Shown: piece by piece, positions 17,732 to 28,217 of the stretch
Layout of the letters: every line of letters starts with the position of its first letter
How positions within the stretch are numbered: the first letter of the stretch is position 1
Assembly: GCF_000147335.1 (NCBI RefSeq)
Contig: NC_014501.1
Coordinates: forward strand, 1,937,501-2,001,500
Direction of reading: 5' to 3'
From: Gloeothece verrucosa PCC 7822
Lineage (GTDB): Bacteria; Cyanobacteriota; Cyanobacteriia; Cyanobacteriales; Microcystaceae
Length of the DNA stretch: 64,000 bases
Position numbers and translations under genes: made by a program
The notes under the pieces: model-generated
What the model was told of the DNA's origin: nothing
What the model saw: only the letters and a program-made list of their open reading frames with translations
Database searches by the model: none

Positions 17732-17840
17732 ATTACGTCACAACAAGGGACTCACTGAAATATATGAGCTTTATTTTGGCACAAAATTCCGGTCTGATCC
17801 GTAATTTTACTAATTATTAGCAAATTTCCTGGGCTGTATC

Positions 17841-17894
17841 AAGTTTATGAAGTTTATGAAGTTTATGAAGTTTATGAACTTTATGAACTTTATG
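17841..17894 (+). repeat. Six tandem 9-mers upstream of the DUF2207 gene
   Basis: Four copies of AAGTTTATG followed by two of AACTTTATG, ending 105 bases before the next gene. The period is nine rather than the seven seen in other repeats of the window. Confidence 0.9.
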
Positions 17895-17998
17895 ACTTTT
17901 CTTTATCAATATATTAATGAAAAATAATAATTTTTTTTTGAATTTATGAATTGAATTTATTTTATTAATAGCTTACCCTAAAAAAAAAAGGGGGTAAA

Positions 17999-18955
<957 letters not shown>

Positions 18956-18995
18956 TCGAGTTTGAGTGGGCATCTTGCCCATCCTACAATTATAT

Positions 18996-20141
18996 TTAAT
19001 CGAGTGGGGAATCAGACAAATTTAATGACTCTAAAGCCAGCATTGCATCCACTGCTGAAGCATAACGTTGCCGAAAATCATAACAGACCATTTTGTCTAA
19101 AATATCCCCTAACTGGGGATTAACTTGTGTTTGTTCGCGCCAGACAATATTTAAGGTATCAGAATCAACTTTAAATTTAGTTGGTTCAATGCCGGTTAAC
19201 GCTTGAATGCCAAGCTTACCAACAGCATAAACATCACTTCTAGGTTGAGGACAACCAACAGCTTGTTCAGGAGCAATATATCCCCGATTACTATTTTGAA
19301 TGGTAATGGTTTGTCCTGTGGCAACTTGTTTAACCGAACCAAAACCCAAGAGAACTATTTTACCGTCAGAATTGCGTTCAATTAAGTTATCCGGGTTAAT
19401 TTCTCGGTGAATAACTTTTTTGTCATGCACAAAAGCCAGGATCGATAAAATGCTTTTTAGAAGATCAACAACCTTAGATTCTGGCCAAGGAGGAGGATTT
19501 AACATTAGTTTTTGGCTTAAATATTGACCTTCAATAAATTGATGCACTATATAATAATAACCGTCTTCTTCAAAGTCAGCTAAAAGTTGGGGAATTTGAT
19601 CATGTTGCCCTAGTTCTCTTAAAGCCCACGCTTCCCTCTGAAAACGTTGCGTCATCGCTTCAGATTGAGTTGTCCATTGTTTAACAATACAAGGAACCGC
19701 CTGAGAAAAGCCAATATCTTCAGCGATATAAGTTGTCGCAAATTCGTTACTAACTAAGTCCTCAATAATTCGATAGCGCCGCAATAGAACTTTATCTAGT
19801 AATCGATTGATCACAGGAATGGGTGCTAGGATTTGCTCACGGGTTTGACTGGCTTTGGCTAAATATTCCCACAGATTAGCCTTACGAACCCTTTCCTCAT
19901 TTTGAATTATGAGTTGTTGTTGAAAAACTTTGGTTAATTTTGACCATAAATTATGAGCAACGTATCGAGCAATATAACTGACATTCAATCCCCGTAACGC
20001 GGGTTCCCCGCTTTTCATTTCTTCATAACTTAATCCTTGTAATGTTCCTTTTATTATTGCTTCTTCTCGGCTGTCTAATGGCTTTAACTCTGCGCTCAAC
20101 ATCCAATTATTGATCAGGGTGATTATTTCTTCTGGATTCAT
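18996..20141 (-). CDS. Pseudokinase with N-terminal vWA-MoxR-associated-type helical domain
   Basis: A 381-residue protein. Residues 1-75 resemble the N-terminal helical/HTH domain seen in vWA-MoxR-associated and other cyanobacterial signalling proteins (a long helix, then ALRGLNVSYIARYVAHNLW). Residues 120-375 have a Hanks kinase fold in which three functional sites are broken. The Gly-rich loop is gone (EDLVSNEFATTYI), the catalytic HRD is His245-Arg-Glu247 (HREINPDN), and the DFG Asp is Gly266 (LLGFGSV). Lys154 and the APE segment (YIAPEQAVG) remain, so the fold is probably intact but catalysis is unlikely. Its leader is made of GGGAACA heptamers. It could scaffold or regulate the active kinase at 15374-17731. 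Confidence 0.88.
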   Translation of the reverse strand: MNPEEIITLINNWMLSAELKPLDSREEAIIKGTLQGLSYEEMKSGEPALRGLNVSYIARYVAHNLWSKLTKVFQQQLIIQNEERVRKANLWEYLAKASQTREQILAPIPVINRLLDKVLLRRYRIIEDLVSNEFATTYIAEDIGFSQAVPCIVKQWTTQSEAMTQRFQREAWALRELGQHDQIPQLLADFEEDGYYYIVHQFIEGQYLSQKLMLNPPPWPESKVVDLLKSILSILAFVHDKKVIHREINPDNLIERNSDGKIVLLGFGSVKQVATGQTITIQNSNRGYIAPEQAVGCPQPRSDVYAVGKLGIQALTGIEPTKFKVDSDTLNIVWREQTQVNPQLGDILDKMVCYDFRQRYASAVDAMLALESLNLSDSPLD

Positions 20142-20156
20142 AGTTGTGTTTTAATA

Positions 20157-20247
20157 GGGAACAGGGAACAGGGAACAGGGAACAGGGAACAGGGAACAGG
20201 GAACAGGGAACAGGGAATAGGGAACAGGGAACAGGGAACAGGGAACA
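20157..20247 (+). repeat. Thirteen tandem GGGAACA heptamers
   Basis: Thirteen units, one of them GGGAATA, followed by GGCCATA twice. The tract begins 15 bases upstream of the pseudokinase start codon and occupies its leader on the minus strand, leaving no recognisable Shine-Dalgarno. This is a short tandemly repeated repetitive sequence of the cyanobacterial type. Confidence 0.95.
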
Positions 20248-20634
20248 GGCCATAGGCCATAGCCCTAATAAATTTCCTATATTTTTTAAAACCTTTATAT
20301 TTGGACAATATGAGTTTAAATTAAATTTTAACATATAAATTTATTATTTTTATCAATATGATTTTTATGAAGAAAATTCTGAAAAATATGAACTTATTTT
20401 AGGACTCAACACTCAAGAATTTATTTAACATATAAGTAAGGTATTTAATAACCGTAAAATCTCTAGGCCAAATTTACTTACATCAATTTGTTATGTTCTT
20501 AAAAAAAGTTTTAATGGGATAAATCTTAAAAAATTCTGCAAATTCATGAGCATCTCAAAAATTTAACGTAGAATGCGAGTTAACTTATAACCAAAATTTA
20601 TAGACTTTACCCGAGCTAAGTTAAAGGGGTAAAA
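20248..20634. other. AT-rich intergenic region upstream of the NfeD-flotillin operon
   Basis: About 390 very AT-rich bases between divergent genes. No gene is seen. A promoter for the NfeD gene should be in the right half; no clear consensus pair is visible. Confidence 0.5.
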
Positions 20635-20988
20635 ATGGATAAAGATCAGTTGGTAATGATAGCTATTACAGTCATAGCTATTGGGGTTATATTAGGAGCT
20701 TTATTTGTCCTATTAGTTAAATGGAAGCGAGGCAATAGGGTTATTAACAGCTTAGTCAGTGTGAATCAAATTGTCGGCTCAATTGGCAGAGTAGAAATAC
20801 CTTTTGATCAAAATAGTAAAGGAAAAGTAAGAGTAGGCATTAAGGGATCTTTAATCGATTTTGTGGCTGTTACCAGTTTACCTTATGAATTTCAGTTAGG
20901 TGAGTCGGTTTTAATTATAGAAATTAAAGAAAACAGAGTTTCGGTAGTTCCCGAAAATTATTTAAGGAAAATACAGGATCAGGAGTAA
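20635..20988 (+). CDS. Short NfeD-like membrane protein
   Basis: A 117-residue protein with one N-terminal membrane helix (about residues 7-28, IAITVIAIGVILGALFVLLV). A C-terminal OB-like beta domain (about 45-105, VGSIGRVEIPFDQNSKGKVR) is typical of NfeD C-terminal domains. NfeD proteins are encoded next to flotillins and are thought to act with them in membrane microdomains. The next gene, a flotillin-like protein, starts four bases after this stop, supporting co-transcription and a joint role. AAAGGGG precedes the ATG. Confidence 0.75.
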   Translation: MDKDQLVMIAITVIAIGVILGALFVLLVKWKRGNRVINSLVSVNQIVGSIGRVEIPFDQNSKGKVRVGIKGSLIDFVAVTSLPYEFQLGESVLIIEIKENRVSVVPENYLRKIQDQE

Positions 20989-20992
20989 AATA

Positions 20993-22354
20993 ATGAACCA
21001 ACAATCTTTACAAACTTCTCAAACAATTATTGCTCAAAGTTTACCCAATGATTACTCGTCACCCGCTTCTCAAAATAATGGGCAGGGTTCAGGGGCAATA
21101 TTGACGGCTTTCCCCATCGCTTTATTAATATTTGGGGGAATTTTATCAGTTTGGTTTATGAAATCATTTTTGTGTATTTGTAAACCGAATGAAGTAGTGA
21201 TTTTATGTGGAAGAAAACGAAAAACCAAAGATAATCAAGAAGTGGGCTATCGGGTAATAACCGGCGGCAGGGCATTGAGAATTCCCATTGTAGAAACGGT
21301 AAAACGAATGGATGTCACCACAACTCCAATTAGAGTAGAAGTGAAAAATGCCTATTCTAAAGGGGGAATACCTTTAAATATTCATGCCATCGCCAATGTT
21401 AAAATTTCTAGTAATCCCGATGTAGTGGGCAACGCAATTGAACGATTTTTAGACCATGATCGCTCGGAAATTATTCGGGTAGCCAAAGAAACCTTAGAGG
21501 GGAATTTACGAGGAGTAGTGGCGACTTTAACGCCCGAACAAGTGAACGAAGATCGACTAAGATTTGCCGAAAAAATCACCTCAGATGTGACCCGAGACCT
21601 AATGAAATTGGGGTTGGAAATTGATGTTTTAAAAATTCAAAACGTCGCCGATGATGTGGACTATCTGAACTCTTTAAGCCGCGAAAGAATTGCTCTCATT
21701 ATCCGAGATGCCGAAATTGGTGAATCGGATGCCCTTAGTGAAGCCGAACAAATAGAAGCCGAATGTGAAGAACAAGCAGAAGTGGCAAAAACTCAGGATC
21801 AAATAATCATTTTAGAAAAAGAAAATGAATTGAGAAAAATTAAAGCAAAATTAGAACAACAAGCGAAATCCGAAGAAGAAATCACCATTGCCGCCGCTAA
21901 AGAAAGACGCGCAAAAGTTGAGCAAAAATTACAAGAAGTCAGAGCAGAATTAGAACGGTTGCGGCTACAAGCGGATGAAGTATTACCAGCCGAAGCTCAA
22001 CGAGAAGCAAAAACCTTAAAAGCTAGAGGAAAAGCCTCTATTCTTGAAGAGAATGCCAAAGCCGCCGCCTTAGTCAATGAAATGTTAGCCGAAGTCTGGC
22101 AGCAAACCGGACGAGATGCGGGCGAAATATTCCTGATTCAACAATTAGAAAGTGTGCTAGAAGAAGCCGTGAAAATTCCCAAGCGGCTGAAGCTTAAACA
22201 GGTGAATGTGGTAGATAACGGCGACGGAAAATCGGTTTCTACTTTAATGAAAGTGTATCCCGAAATTGTGGGGCAATTTTTAGCAAGTGTGGATCAAACC
22301 CTTGGCATTGATGTAGTAGGGACATTAACCCAAAAAAGCGAAAACGAGAACTAA
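20993..22354 (+). CDS. Flotillin-like SPFH/band-7 protein, first copy
   Basis: A 453-residue membrane scaffold protein. A short Gln/Ser-rich N terminus precedes a membrane segment (about 35-55, AFPIALLIFGGILSVWF) and an SPFH domain (about 60-250, CKPNEVVILCGRKRKT, NAYSKGGIPLNIHAIANVKI). A long Glu/Ala/Lys coiled coil (about 255-370) and a C-terminal assembly segment follow. It shares strong similarity with the next gene, with near-identical AYSKGG and AKETLEGNLRGV motifs, so the pair arose by duplication. Flotillins oligomerise under the inner membrane and organise lipid microdomains. It is part of an NfeD-flotillin-flotillin operon. Confidence 0.88.
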   Translation: MNQQSLQTSQTIIAQSLPNDYSSPASQNNGQGSGAILTAFPIALLIFGGILSVWFMKSFLCICKPNEVVILCGRKRKTKDNQEVGYRVITGGRALRIPIVETVKRMDVTTTPIRVEVKNAYSKGGIPLNIHAIANVKISSNPDVVGNAIERFLDHDRSEIIRVAKETLEGNLRGVVATLTPEQVNEDRLRFAEKITSDVTRDLMKLGLEIDVLKIQNVADDVDYLNSLSRERIALIIRDAEIGESDALSEAEQIEAECEEQAEVAKTQDQIIILEKENELRKIKAKLEQQAKSEEEITIAAAKERRAKVEQKLQEVRAELERLRLQADEVLPAEAQREAKTLKARGKASILEENAKAAALVNEMLAEVWQQTGRDAGEIFLIQQLESVLEEAVKIPKRLKLKQVNVVDNGDGKSVSTLMKVYPEIVGQFLASVDQTLGIDVVGTLTQKSENEN

Positions 22355-22366
22355 GGAGAAATAGAG

Positions 22367-23656
22367 ATGGAATTAATTATTATCTTACTAGGATTGTTGG
22401 GTTTAGGCACCGGCGCTTCGATGATGGTAATTCGGAATTATTACTATATTTGTCAGCCGAGTGAAGTGTTAATCTTTGCCGGCAGTCGACAAAAAACCGC
22501 CAACGATCAAACCATTGGTTATCGGTTAGTGAAAGGGGGCAGTAGTATCAAAGTTCCCTTGGTAGAAGAAGTCTTCCGCATGGACTTAACTAATATGATC
22601 ATTGATCTCAAGGTAGTTAATGCCTATTCAAAAGGAGGAGTTCCCCTGATTGTAGAGGGTGTTGCTAATATCAAAATTGCCGGAGAAGAACCCTTAATTC
22701 ACAATGCTATCGAACGATTATTAGGCAAAAAACGCAAGGAAATTGAACAACTGGCGAAAGAAACGTTAGAAGGGAATTTAAGAGGAGTATTAGCCAGCCT
22801 TACTCCTGAAGAAGCCAACGCCGATCAGATCACTTTTGCGAAAATTTTATTAGAAGAAGCCGAAGATGATTTACAACAATTAGGACTGGTATTAGACAGT
22901 CTTCAAATTCAAAAAATTTCTGATGAAGTGCGTTATCTTGATTCCATTGGGCGTAAATCCAGCGCGGAACTTTTTCGAGATGCCCGCATTGGTGAAGCTA
23001 AAGCCAAAGCTGAGTCAATTATTAAAGATTCAGCTAATAAAAGAATTACCGCTCTCAGACGCATTCAACGAGACTTAGAAATTGCTAAAGCTGATGCTGA
23101 AAAACGGGTGCGGGATGCTCAAACTAAGCGAGTGGCTATGATTGCTGAGGTAGAATCTATTGTTATGGCAGAATTGGCTAGGGTAGAGGCAGAGGTTAAG
23201 GTACAGACAGAAAGAATTAAGCAGGTTGAACAACAGTTACAAGCGGATGTTATTGCGCCGGCAGAAGCGGAATGTCAACGAATGATCGCTAATGCTCAGG
23301 GTGAAGCGGCTAAAATTGTTGAAGATGGAAAAGCACAAGCAGAAGGAACGAAAAAATTAGCCGAGTCTTGGAAAGGGGCTGGAAGTAGTGCGAAAGAGAT
23401 TTTCTTGTTCCAAAAGTTAGAATTATTGTTGAAATTGATGGCGGCTAGTGTACCAGAAGTAGCGATTGATAATGTTACAGTGATTGATGGAAATAATGGA
23501 ACTCCGGTGGCGAAAATAGCCTCATTAATGGAACAATTACGACAGGCGACAGGAGTAGATGTGGCGCAAATTGCTGGACAATTGAGTGCCGAGAAACCGA
23601 AAAGTAATGGGGTAGTACATTCCGAAAAACCCTTATTAGATTTGAAAAAGTTGTAA
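22367..23656 (+). CDS. Flotillin-like SPFH/band-7 protein, second copy
   Basis: A 429-residue paralogue of the preceding gene, 12 bases downstream with AAGGAG before its ATG. A membrane segment covers residues 2-20. The SPFH domain follows (about 30-230, CQPSEVLIFAGSRQKT, NAYSKGGVPLIVEGVANIKI), then an Ala/Glu/Lys/Arg coiled coil (about 230-340) and a C-terminal segment. The two copies differ most in the coiled coils and at the C termini, which suggests hetero-oligomers rather than redundancy. A strong terminator follows and ends the operon. Confidence 0.88.
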   Translation: MELIIILLGLLGLGTGASMMVIRNYYYICQPSEVLIFAGSRQKTANDQTIGYRLVKGGSSIKVPLVEEVFRMDLTNMIIDLKVVNAYSKGGVPLIVEGVANIKIAGEEPLIHNAIERLLGKKRKEIEQLAKETLEGNLRGVLASLTPEEANADQITFAKILLEEAEDDLQQLGLVLDSLQIQKISDEVRYLDSIGRKSSAELFRDARIGEAKAKAESIIKDSANKRITALRRIQRDLEIAKADAEKRVRDAQTKRVAMIAEVESIVMAELARVEAEVKVQTERIKQVEQQLQADVIAPAEAECQRMIANAQGEAAKIVEDGKAQAEGTKKLAESWKGAGSSAKEIFLFQKLELLLKLMAASVPEVAIDNVTVIDGNNGTPVAKIASLMEQLRQATGVDVAQIAGQLSAEKPKSNGVVHSEKPLLDLKKL

Positions 23657-23674
23657 GCAAGTCAACCCATAGCT

Positions 23675-23709
23675 GTAGAGGCGTTATCTACAACGTCTCT
23701 ACTTTTTTT
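23675..23709 (+). terminator. Terminator of the NfeD-flotillin operon (hairpin repeat copy 2)
   Basis: GTAGAGGCGTT, loop ATCTAC, AACGTCTCTAC, then seven T. The stem is 11 bp with one wobble pair. It is a member of the same dispersed hairpin family as 7942, 34044 and 42770. Its T run touches the stop codon of jetD on the opposite strand. Confidence 0.8.
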
Positions 23710-24865
23710 ATTTGAATAGGTTTTGTAAATACTCATTAACAAAATTCTGGCTGATGCGTTCTTGTTCTAATCGTTTTTGGTGTTGTTTTAAATATACATA
23801 TAGGTGATATTCTTCGGCTGTAAGATGGGGAATATTTTCTATTTTTGATGTAACACCGCTTACGGTAAATTCTTCAAAACTTTTAAAGGTTTGTTCGTCC
23901 ATCATCACCGAAACTGTATGAGGAAAATAACCTCTAAATTGAGAAAGTATTTCAAACCCATGAGTATCTAAATCACCCCAATAAAAAAGGGGACAGTCAG
24001 CTAACCAACTTACAGATTTTAAAGCTTGTACAGCATAGCCACCGCCCCATATAGCACAAGTATTTATTAAGGGAGGAAGCGTCAAAAAATTCATCAAATT
24101 TTCAGTAATAATAAAGCGATGTGGTTGGAAATTGAGTTCCCTAAATTCAGATATTGGCGTTTGAAAATCAGAAATGGGAAATTTATAGATTTTTTTGATA
24201 CTGTTATCTAAAATCCTTAATCGTATTAGCGGCTCCCGATATTTTAAATAAAATCTTTTTTCAAATGAATGTTCTTTTGGCGATTCCACTGATTGGAGAG
24301 CGTCAGGAGGTAATATATTTTCTAGAAGAGAGCGAATAATTGTTTGATTTTCTTCAATAAATTTAGTATGAACTTGGATTGGTAATTCTCGGATATAAAG
24401 ATTGGGTCTAGGATTTTTTTGAAAGTATTGGCAAACTTTAAGTAAATCTTCCCATTTTTCGGTATGCTGAATAACTTTTAGAGGATTATCATAAATCCAG
24501 TTTTCTAGCTCAGGAACTTTCAGTCTAATTAACTCTATATCTCTCTTAAATTGAGTCAATTCTTTTTCTTTATTAATGAACTTTAAATAATCAATTTCTG
24601 TCTCAATCGTAATCCGTTCTGGTAATGATTGATGACCGTATTTGTGTGTATTACGAGTTTTTAACTCAAGATTATACCCATAACCTAAAGTTTGTTTTGA
24701 TTGTTCAATCAGTACGATAACTTCATTTCGTAAAGCGATAAAATCTTTGGGCAATGTTCCTATAGGAAAGTCTTTAGGAAAAAAACATTCAGCTTTAACT
24801 ACTGCCTTGAGTAAGTCAGGATAAAGACGTTCAGCCTTTTTTTTAATTTCCGAAGGATTGATCAT
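23708..24865 (-). CDS. jetD: Wadjet protein JetD (DUF3322/DUF2220, Toprim nuclease)
   Basis: The nuclease subunit of the Wadjet anti-plasmid system. The 385-residue protein has an N-terminal DUF3322-like arm (about 1-190). The C-terminal DUF2220 Toprim-type domain is marked by CAIWGGGYAVQAL near residue 274 and the acidic pair in FYWGDLDTHGFEIL near residue 295, followed by a helical end with HLTAEEYHLY. In the family JetD cuts closed circular DNA after loop extrusion by JetABC. Its start lies 23 bases inside the 3' end of jetC, so the genes are translationally coupled. It is the last gene of the operon. No truncation or frameshift is visible. Confidence 0.93.
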   Translation of the reverse strand: MINPSEIKKKAERLYPDLLKAVVKAECFFPKDFPIGTLPKDFIALRNEVIVLIEQSKQTLGYGYNLELKTRNTHKYGHQSLPERITIETEIDYLKFINKEKELTQFKRDIELIRLKVPELENWIYDNPLKVIQHTEKWEDLLKVCQYFQKNPRPNLYIRELPIQVHTKFIEENQTIIRSLLENILPPDALQSVESPKEHSFEKRFYLKYREPLIRLRILDNSIKKIYKFPISDFQTPISEFRELNFQPHRFIITENLMNFLTLPPLINTCAIWGGGYAVQALKSVSWLADCPLFYWGDLDTHGFEILSQFRGYFPHTVSVMMDEQTFKSFEEFTVSGVTSKIENIPHLTAEEYHLYVYLKQHQKRLEQERISQNFVNEYLQNLFK

Positions 24866-27800
24866 TAGCTTTGTTTAATACTTGATTGCGTTTTTTTTGA
24901 TATTCTTCAATAGAGATTGAGTGAATCTGAGAATAACTATAATCAGAATTATTACAAACAAAATGTAAATTAATAATATAGGGTTCAATTACATTAATTT
25001 TATCTTTAGGAGTAATAACTAACAGTTGTAAATTTAAGTTTTTAAATAATTCCATTGCATAACGAGCATAATTATCATCTAACTTACTAAACGCTTCATC
25101 AATGACTACAAATCGAAATGATTTACTTCTTGAATCTTCTTGATTAAGACCAAACTGATAGGCAATTGAGGATGCTAAAATTGTATAAGCAAACTTGGCT
25201 TTTTGTCCTCCAGACTTTCCTGAAGAGTCGGTATGATGTTCTTTTTCTGAATGATCTGATCGATAACGCTCACTGACGGAAAAGTTTAACCAGTTGCGTA
25301 CATCTATAACTTTATTTTTCCATCTTTCCTCCTCTTTAAATCGTTTAATGAGACGTTCTTGAATATTTTTAAATCTTTTTTCATTATCCTCAGCACCGTA
25401 TTCTACTATTTTACCTAGACAGATTTTTAAGTCGTTTCTAAATTCTAGAATTTCTGTATCACGGGTCATTTCATAACACAATTCAATATAAGTCGAATCT
25501 GTATAATTAATTTCTCGTAAGCACTGATTCAGTTGATCGATATTATCTTGAATCTCTTCCTCCTGTTTTTCTAAAGAAGTTTTAAACCAAGAAATCTCTT
25601 GTATAACTTTTTCATTCATGAGTTTTTTAAAATTTTCCTCATGACGAGGTAAATCATCACGCTCAATTTTATCTTGCAGAGCCAAATATGCCGGTAAAAA
25701 ATCGACCGAAGTCCCTAAATTTAGAGTAAATTCTGGGAATTCCTTAAGAAATTTGTCAGTCACCCTATAAATTAAGTTTTTACAGCCATTTTGCTTTTCC
25801 TTCTCTCTGTCGATTGTACTTGATACTAACTCGATAATTTCCTTTTCAATTTCAGCAATTGTGTTTATGCTCAGTTCCTTTTTTTTCAGTTGTTTAGTAA
25901 ACCAGGGAATTAATTCATCTATTTCTTGTGGTAAAAACTGACTAAGTTTAAGTTCACACAGGGACTGAGAGAATTGAAAATTTTGCTGCTTAGTTTTTAG
26001 TCTTCCTATTTCTTGCATCAATTGATCCCGTTGTTCAGTTGCATCTTGAATTTGCTGCTTAACCTCTTTAAGTTGTTCTTTTAATTGGTTCAAGTGAGCG
26101 GAACTAGCTTCTAATTCTTTTAGCTGCCGCTCCAGGTCTTGTAATTCAAGATGTACTGAGCGCCAATCAATCTCTATAAAATCTGTAAAAGTCTTAAAAG
26201 CTTGCAACAAAGATTGTTGGTTTTTGTATTGACTGCCCTGATCTTTTAAGTCTTGGATATGTTTTTGAACTTGACCTAACTCTTCGTTAATTTCCTTTAG
26301 TTCTGCTTCAAGCACTTTAATTTTATTCGCATTATTCCAACCTAAGATATAGTGACGACGATCATCAATTCGAGAGCGATCATTTTTTTCATGTTGTTCT
26401 TCCCCATGCTTAATTAACCCATTACGAGTAATGGCGCGAGTTTCGTGCTGAAGCTGTTCTTCACTATCACAGCAAACATAGCTAAAGTGCTGTACTAATT
26501 GTTCCCGTAACCAGTTAAAAAATATATTATTGTCATTCTTAATGTCTAACTTATGAGGAATTTGTTGAAGAGAAAAAGCCCGTGCTGTTGGGTTAGGGGT
26601 TGAGGGTTTAACCCGATAATAGACTAAACGTCCCTTTAAATGATTGGCTTGTACATAGGCATTAACAGCGCGATAGTGTTGCTCTGGAACGAGGATACAC
26701 AACCCAAAACCTCTTAATAGTCGTTCAATAGCTCCCTCCCATTCCTGAGCTTCTAAACGTACTTGCAAGAGTTCTCCGACAAAAGGTAAGTCGGTTTCAT
26801 CTAAATTTAGATGGGCAATAAGGCGCTCACGGATTTGTAAATTTTCTGAGGGAATTTGATTTTTTCGTTGGCGTAAAGATTTTATTTCGTTTTCAAGCGG
26901 CTCTATTTTGCGGTTTAAATCATTTTGTTGGATTTTATGGCCGTCTAATTTATTTCCAATCTCCTCCAAAGCTAATTGAATTGTTTGAGCGAGATCTTCT
27001 GCTTGTTTTTTTGCCCTGTAAAATCCATCTCTATCTAGGTATGTAGGCAACTTTAACGATTTTGCATAGCGATCGTACTTTTCTGCTTGGTGTTTTCTTC
27101 GGTTAACTTCTTTCTGACGTTGCTCGCTTTTTTCCTTGAGTTCATTTAAACGTTGTCCAACGCTGTCATTTTCAATAGCAATTACTAAACGTTGTTCGTT
27201 TTGCCGCAAATCTTTAAGACGGTCATCACATTCTTTCTGATGATCTTGAGATTGATTTAGTTGTCGCTCGATTTTTTCTAGTTCTTCAGTAAGTAGAGCT
27301 AATTTTAGTCTTGCAATATAGGCTGGAGTGAGCTTTTTAAGACGTTGTAAAAATTCAATTTCTTCTGTGGATTTGTGAAGTTTTTTCTCCTCTTCTTTGA
27401 GGGGTTCGAGAATTTCTAATTGTTTTTTTTCTTGGCAAATCGCCTGGTAAGAAACGGTTAAATCTTGATAAAATTCGATTAAGTTATTAATTTTAGTTTG
27501 AATATCAGTTTTTTGTAACATATGATTGCGGATAAAATCATTCAATCCCCCGATTTCTTTAATACTGACTGTTTGATTAAATAAATCTAATGCTTTTTCT
27601 GACTGTAAACCCAAAAGTTTCCGAAAGCGTTGACTGTATTTAATAAATTCCTCAAAAATTTCTGCTCCGGATGCTTTTAAAGCTTTTTTTAACTCGGAAG
27701 TATGCTTAAATTTGCTAAAATGGGAAGTAATACTTAAATTATCATTAGCAATAACAAAAAACTTTTTTAGCGCGCTCTGTTCCATCCATAGCACTTGAGC

Positions 27801-28217
27801 AAGGGTGACTTTTTGTTGAGTGAGTTCATTTAAAAAATAAGCCAGTACAACGGTAAGTTTTCCTTCCTTTCGGAGTAATTTAGATTTAGAACCATAAAAT
27901 TCTTCGTTACGAATCTGACCATAAGCGCCTTGCACGTAGCTTTTTTCATCTCGCTCTTTTTTTCCCGTCATGCTAGAAGCTTGGTTATAGTTACGCTTTT
28001 TGTTAGGTACGAGTAGAGTCAGTAGTCCATCTACTAGAGTCGACTTTCCAGAACCATTTGCCCCTGTTAGTAGTCCTGTTTTGCCGCCTAAATTCACTAC
28101 CCAGGGACGTTGATCAAAAGTTCCCCAGTTATAAACTTCAAACCGTTGTAAGCGAAAACCAGCTAAATCGTCATTGTTGGAATAACCATTTTGTTCAATC
28201 AGGAGAGGAAGTTGCAT
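24843..28217 (-). CDS. jetC: Wadjet protein JetC (SMC/MukB-like ATPase)
   Basis: A 1124-residue condensin-like ATPase that extrudes DNA loops in the Wadjet complex. The N-terminal Walker A is GANGSGKST (residues 52-60). Two long coiled-coil arms (about 280-460 and 640-790) flank a hinge-like region (about 490-600, FVGELLQVRLEAQEWEGAIE). The C-terminal half carries the ABC signature SGGQKAKFAYTILASS and Walker B FVVIDEAFSKLDD. This head-arm-hinge-arm-head layout is that of MukB/JetC. It overlaps jetB by 23 bases and jetD by 23 bases. All ATPase motifs are intact, so the system should be functional. Confidence 0.95.
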   Translation of the reverse strand: MQLPLLIEQNGYSNNDDLAGFRLQRFEVYNWGTFDQRPWVVNLGGKTGLLTGANGSGKSTLVDGLLTLLVPNKKRNYNQASSMTGKKERDEKSYVQGAYGQIRNEEFYGSKSKLLRKEGKLTVVLAYFLNELTQQKVTLAQVLWMEQSALKKFFVIANDNLSITSHFSKFKHTSELKKALKASGAEIFEEFIKYSQRFRKLLGLQSEKALDLFNQTVSIKEIGGLNDFIRNHMLQKTDIQTKINNLIEFYQDLTVSYQAICQEKKQLEILEPLKEEEKKLHKSTEEIEFLQRLKKLTPAYIARLKLALLTEELEKIERQLNQSQDHQKECDDRLKDLRQNEQRLVIAIENDSVGQRLNELKEKSEQRQKEVNRRKHQAEKYDRYAKSLKLPTYLDRDGFYRAKKQAEDLAQTIQLALEEIGNKLDGHKIQQNDLNRKIEPLENEIKSLRQRKNQIPSENLQIRERLIAHLNLDETDLPFVGELLQVRLEAQEWEGAIERLLRGFGLCILVPEQHYRAVNAYVQANHLKGRLVYYRVKPSTPNPTARAFSLQQIPHKLDIKNDNNIFFNWLREQLVQHFSYVCCDSEEQLQHETRAITRNGLIKHGEEQHEKNDRSRIDDRRHYILGWNNANKIKVLEAELKEINEELGQVQKHIQDLKDQGSQYKNQQSLLQAFKTFTDFIEIDWRSVHLELQDLERQLKELEASSAHLNQLKEQLKEVKQQIQDATEQRDQLMQEIGRLKTKQQNFQFSQSLCELKLSQFLPQEIDELIPWFTKQLKKKELSINTIAEIEKEIIELVSSTIDREKEKQNGCKNLIYRVTDKFLKEFPEFTLNLGTSVDFLPAYLALQDKIERDDLPRHEENFKKLMNEKVIQEISWFKTSLEKQEEEIQDNIDQLNQCLREINYTDSTYIELCYEMTRDTEILEFRNDLKICLGKIVEYGAEDNEKRFKNIQERLIKRFKEEERWKNKVIDVRNWLNFSVSERYRSDHSEKEHHTDSSGKSGGQKAKFAYTILASSIAYQFGLNQEDSRSKSFRFVVIDEAFSKLDDNYARYAMELFKNLNLQLLVITPKDKINVIEPYIINLHFVCNNSDYSYSQIHSISIEEYQKKRNQVLNKANDQSFGN

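Noticed and set aside
20157-20247. CRISPR array
   Set aside because: The units are 7 bases long with no spacers; the same holds for the repeats at 17841, 45877 and 55531.
20144-20338. Open frames on both strands across the GGGAACA tract
   Set aside because: They arise from the heptamer repeat itself (repeating residues) and are not genes.
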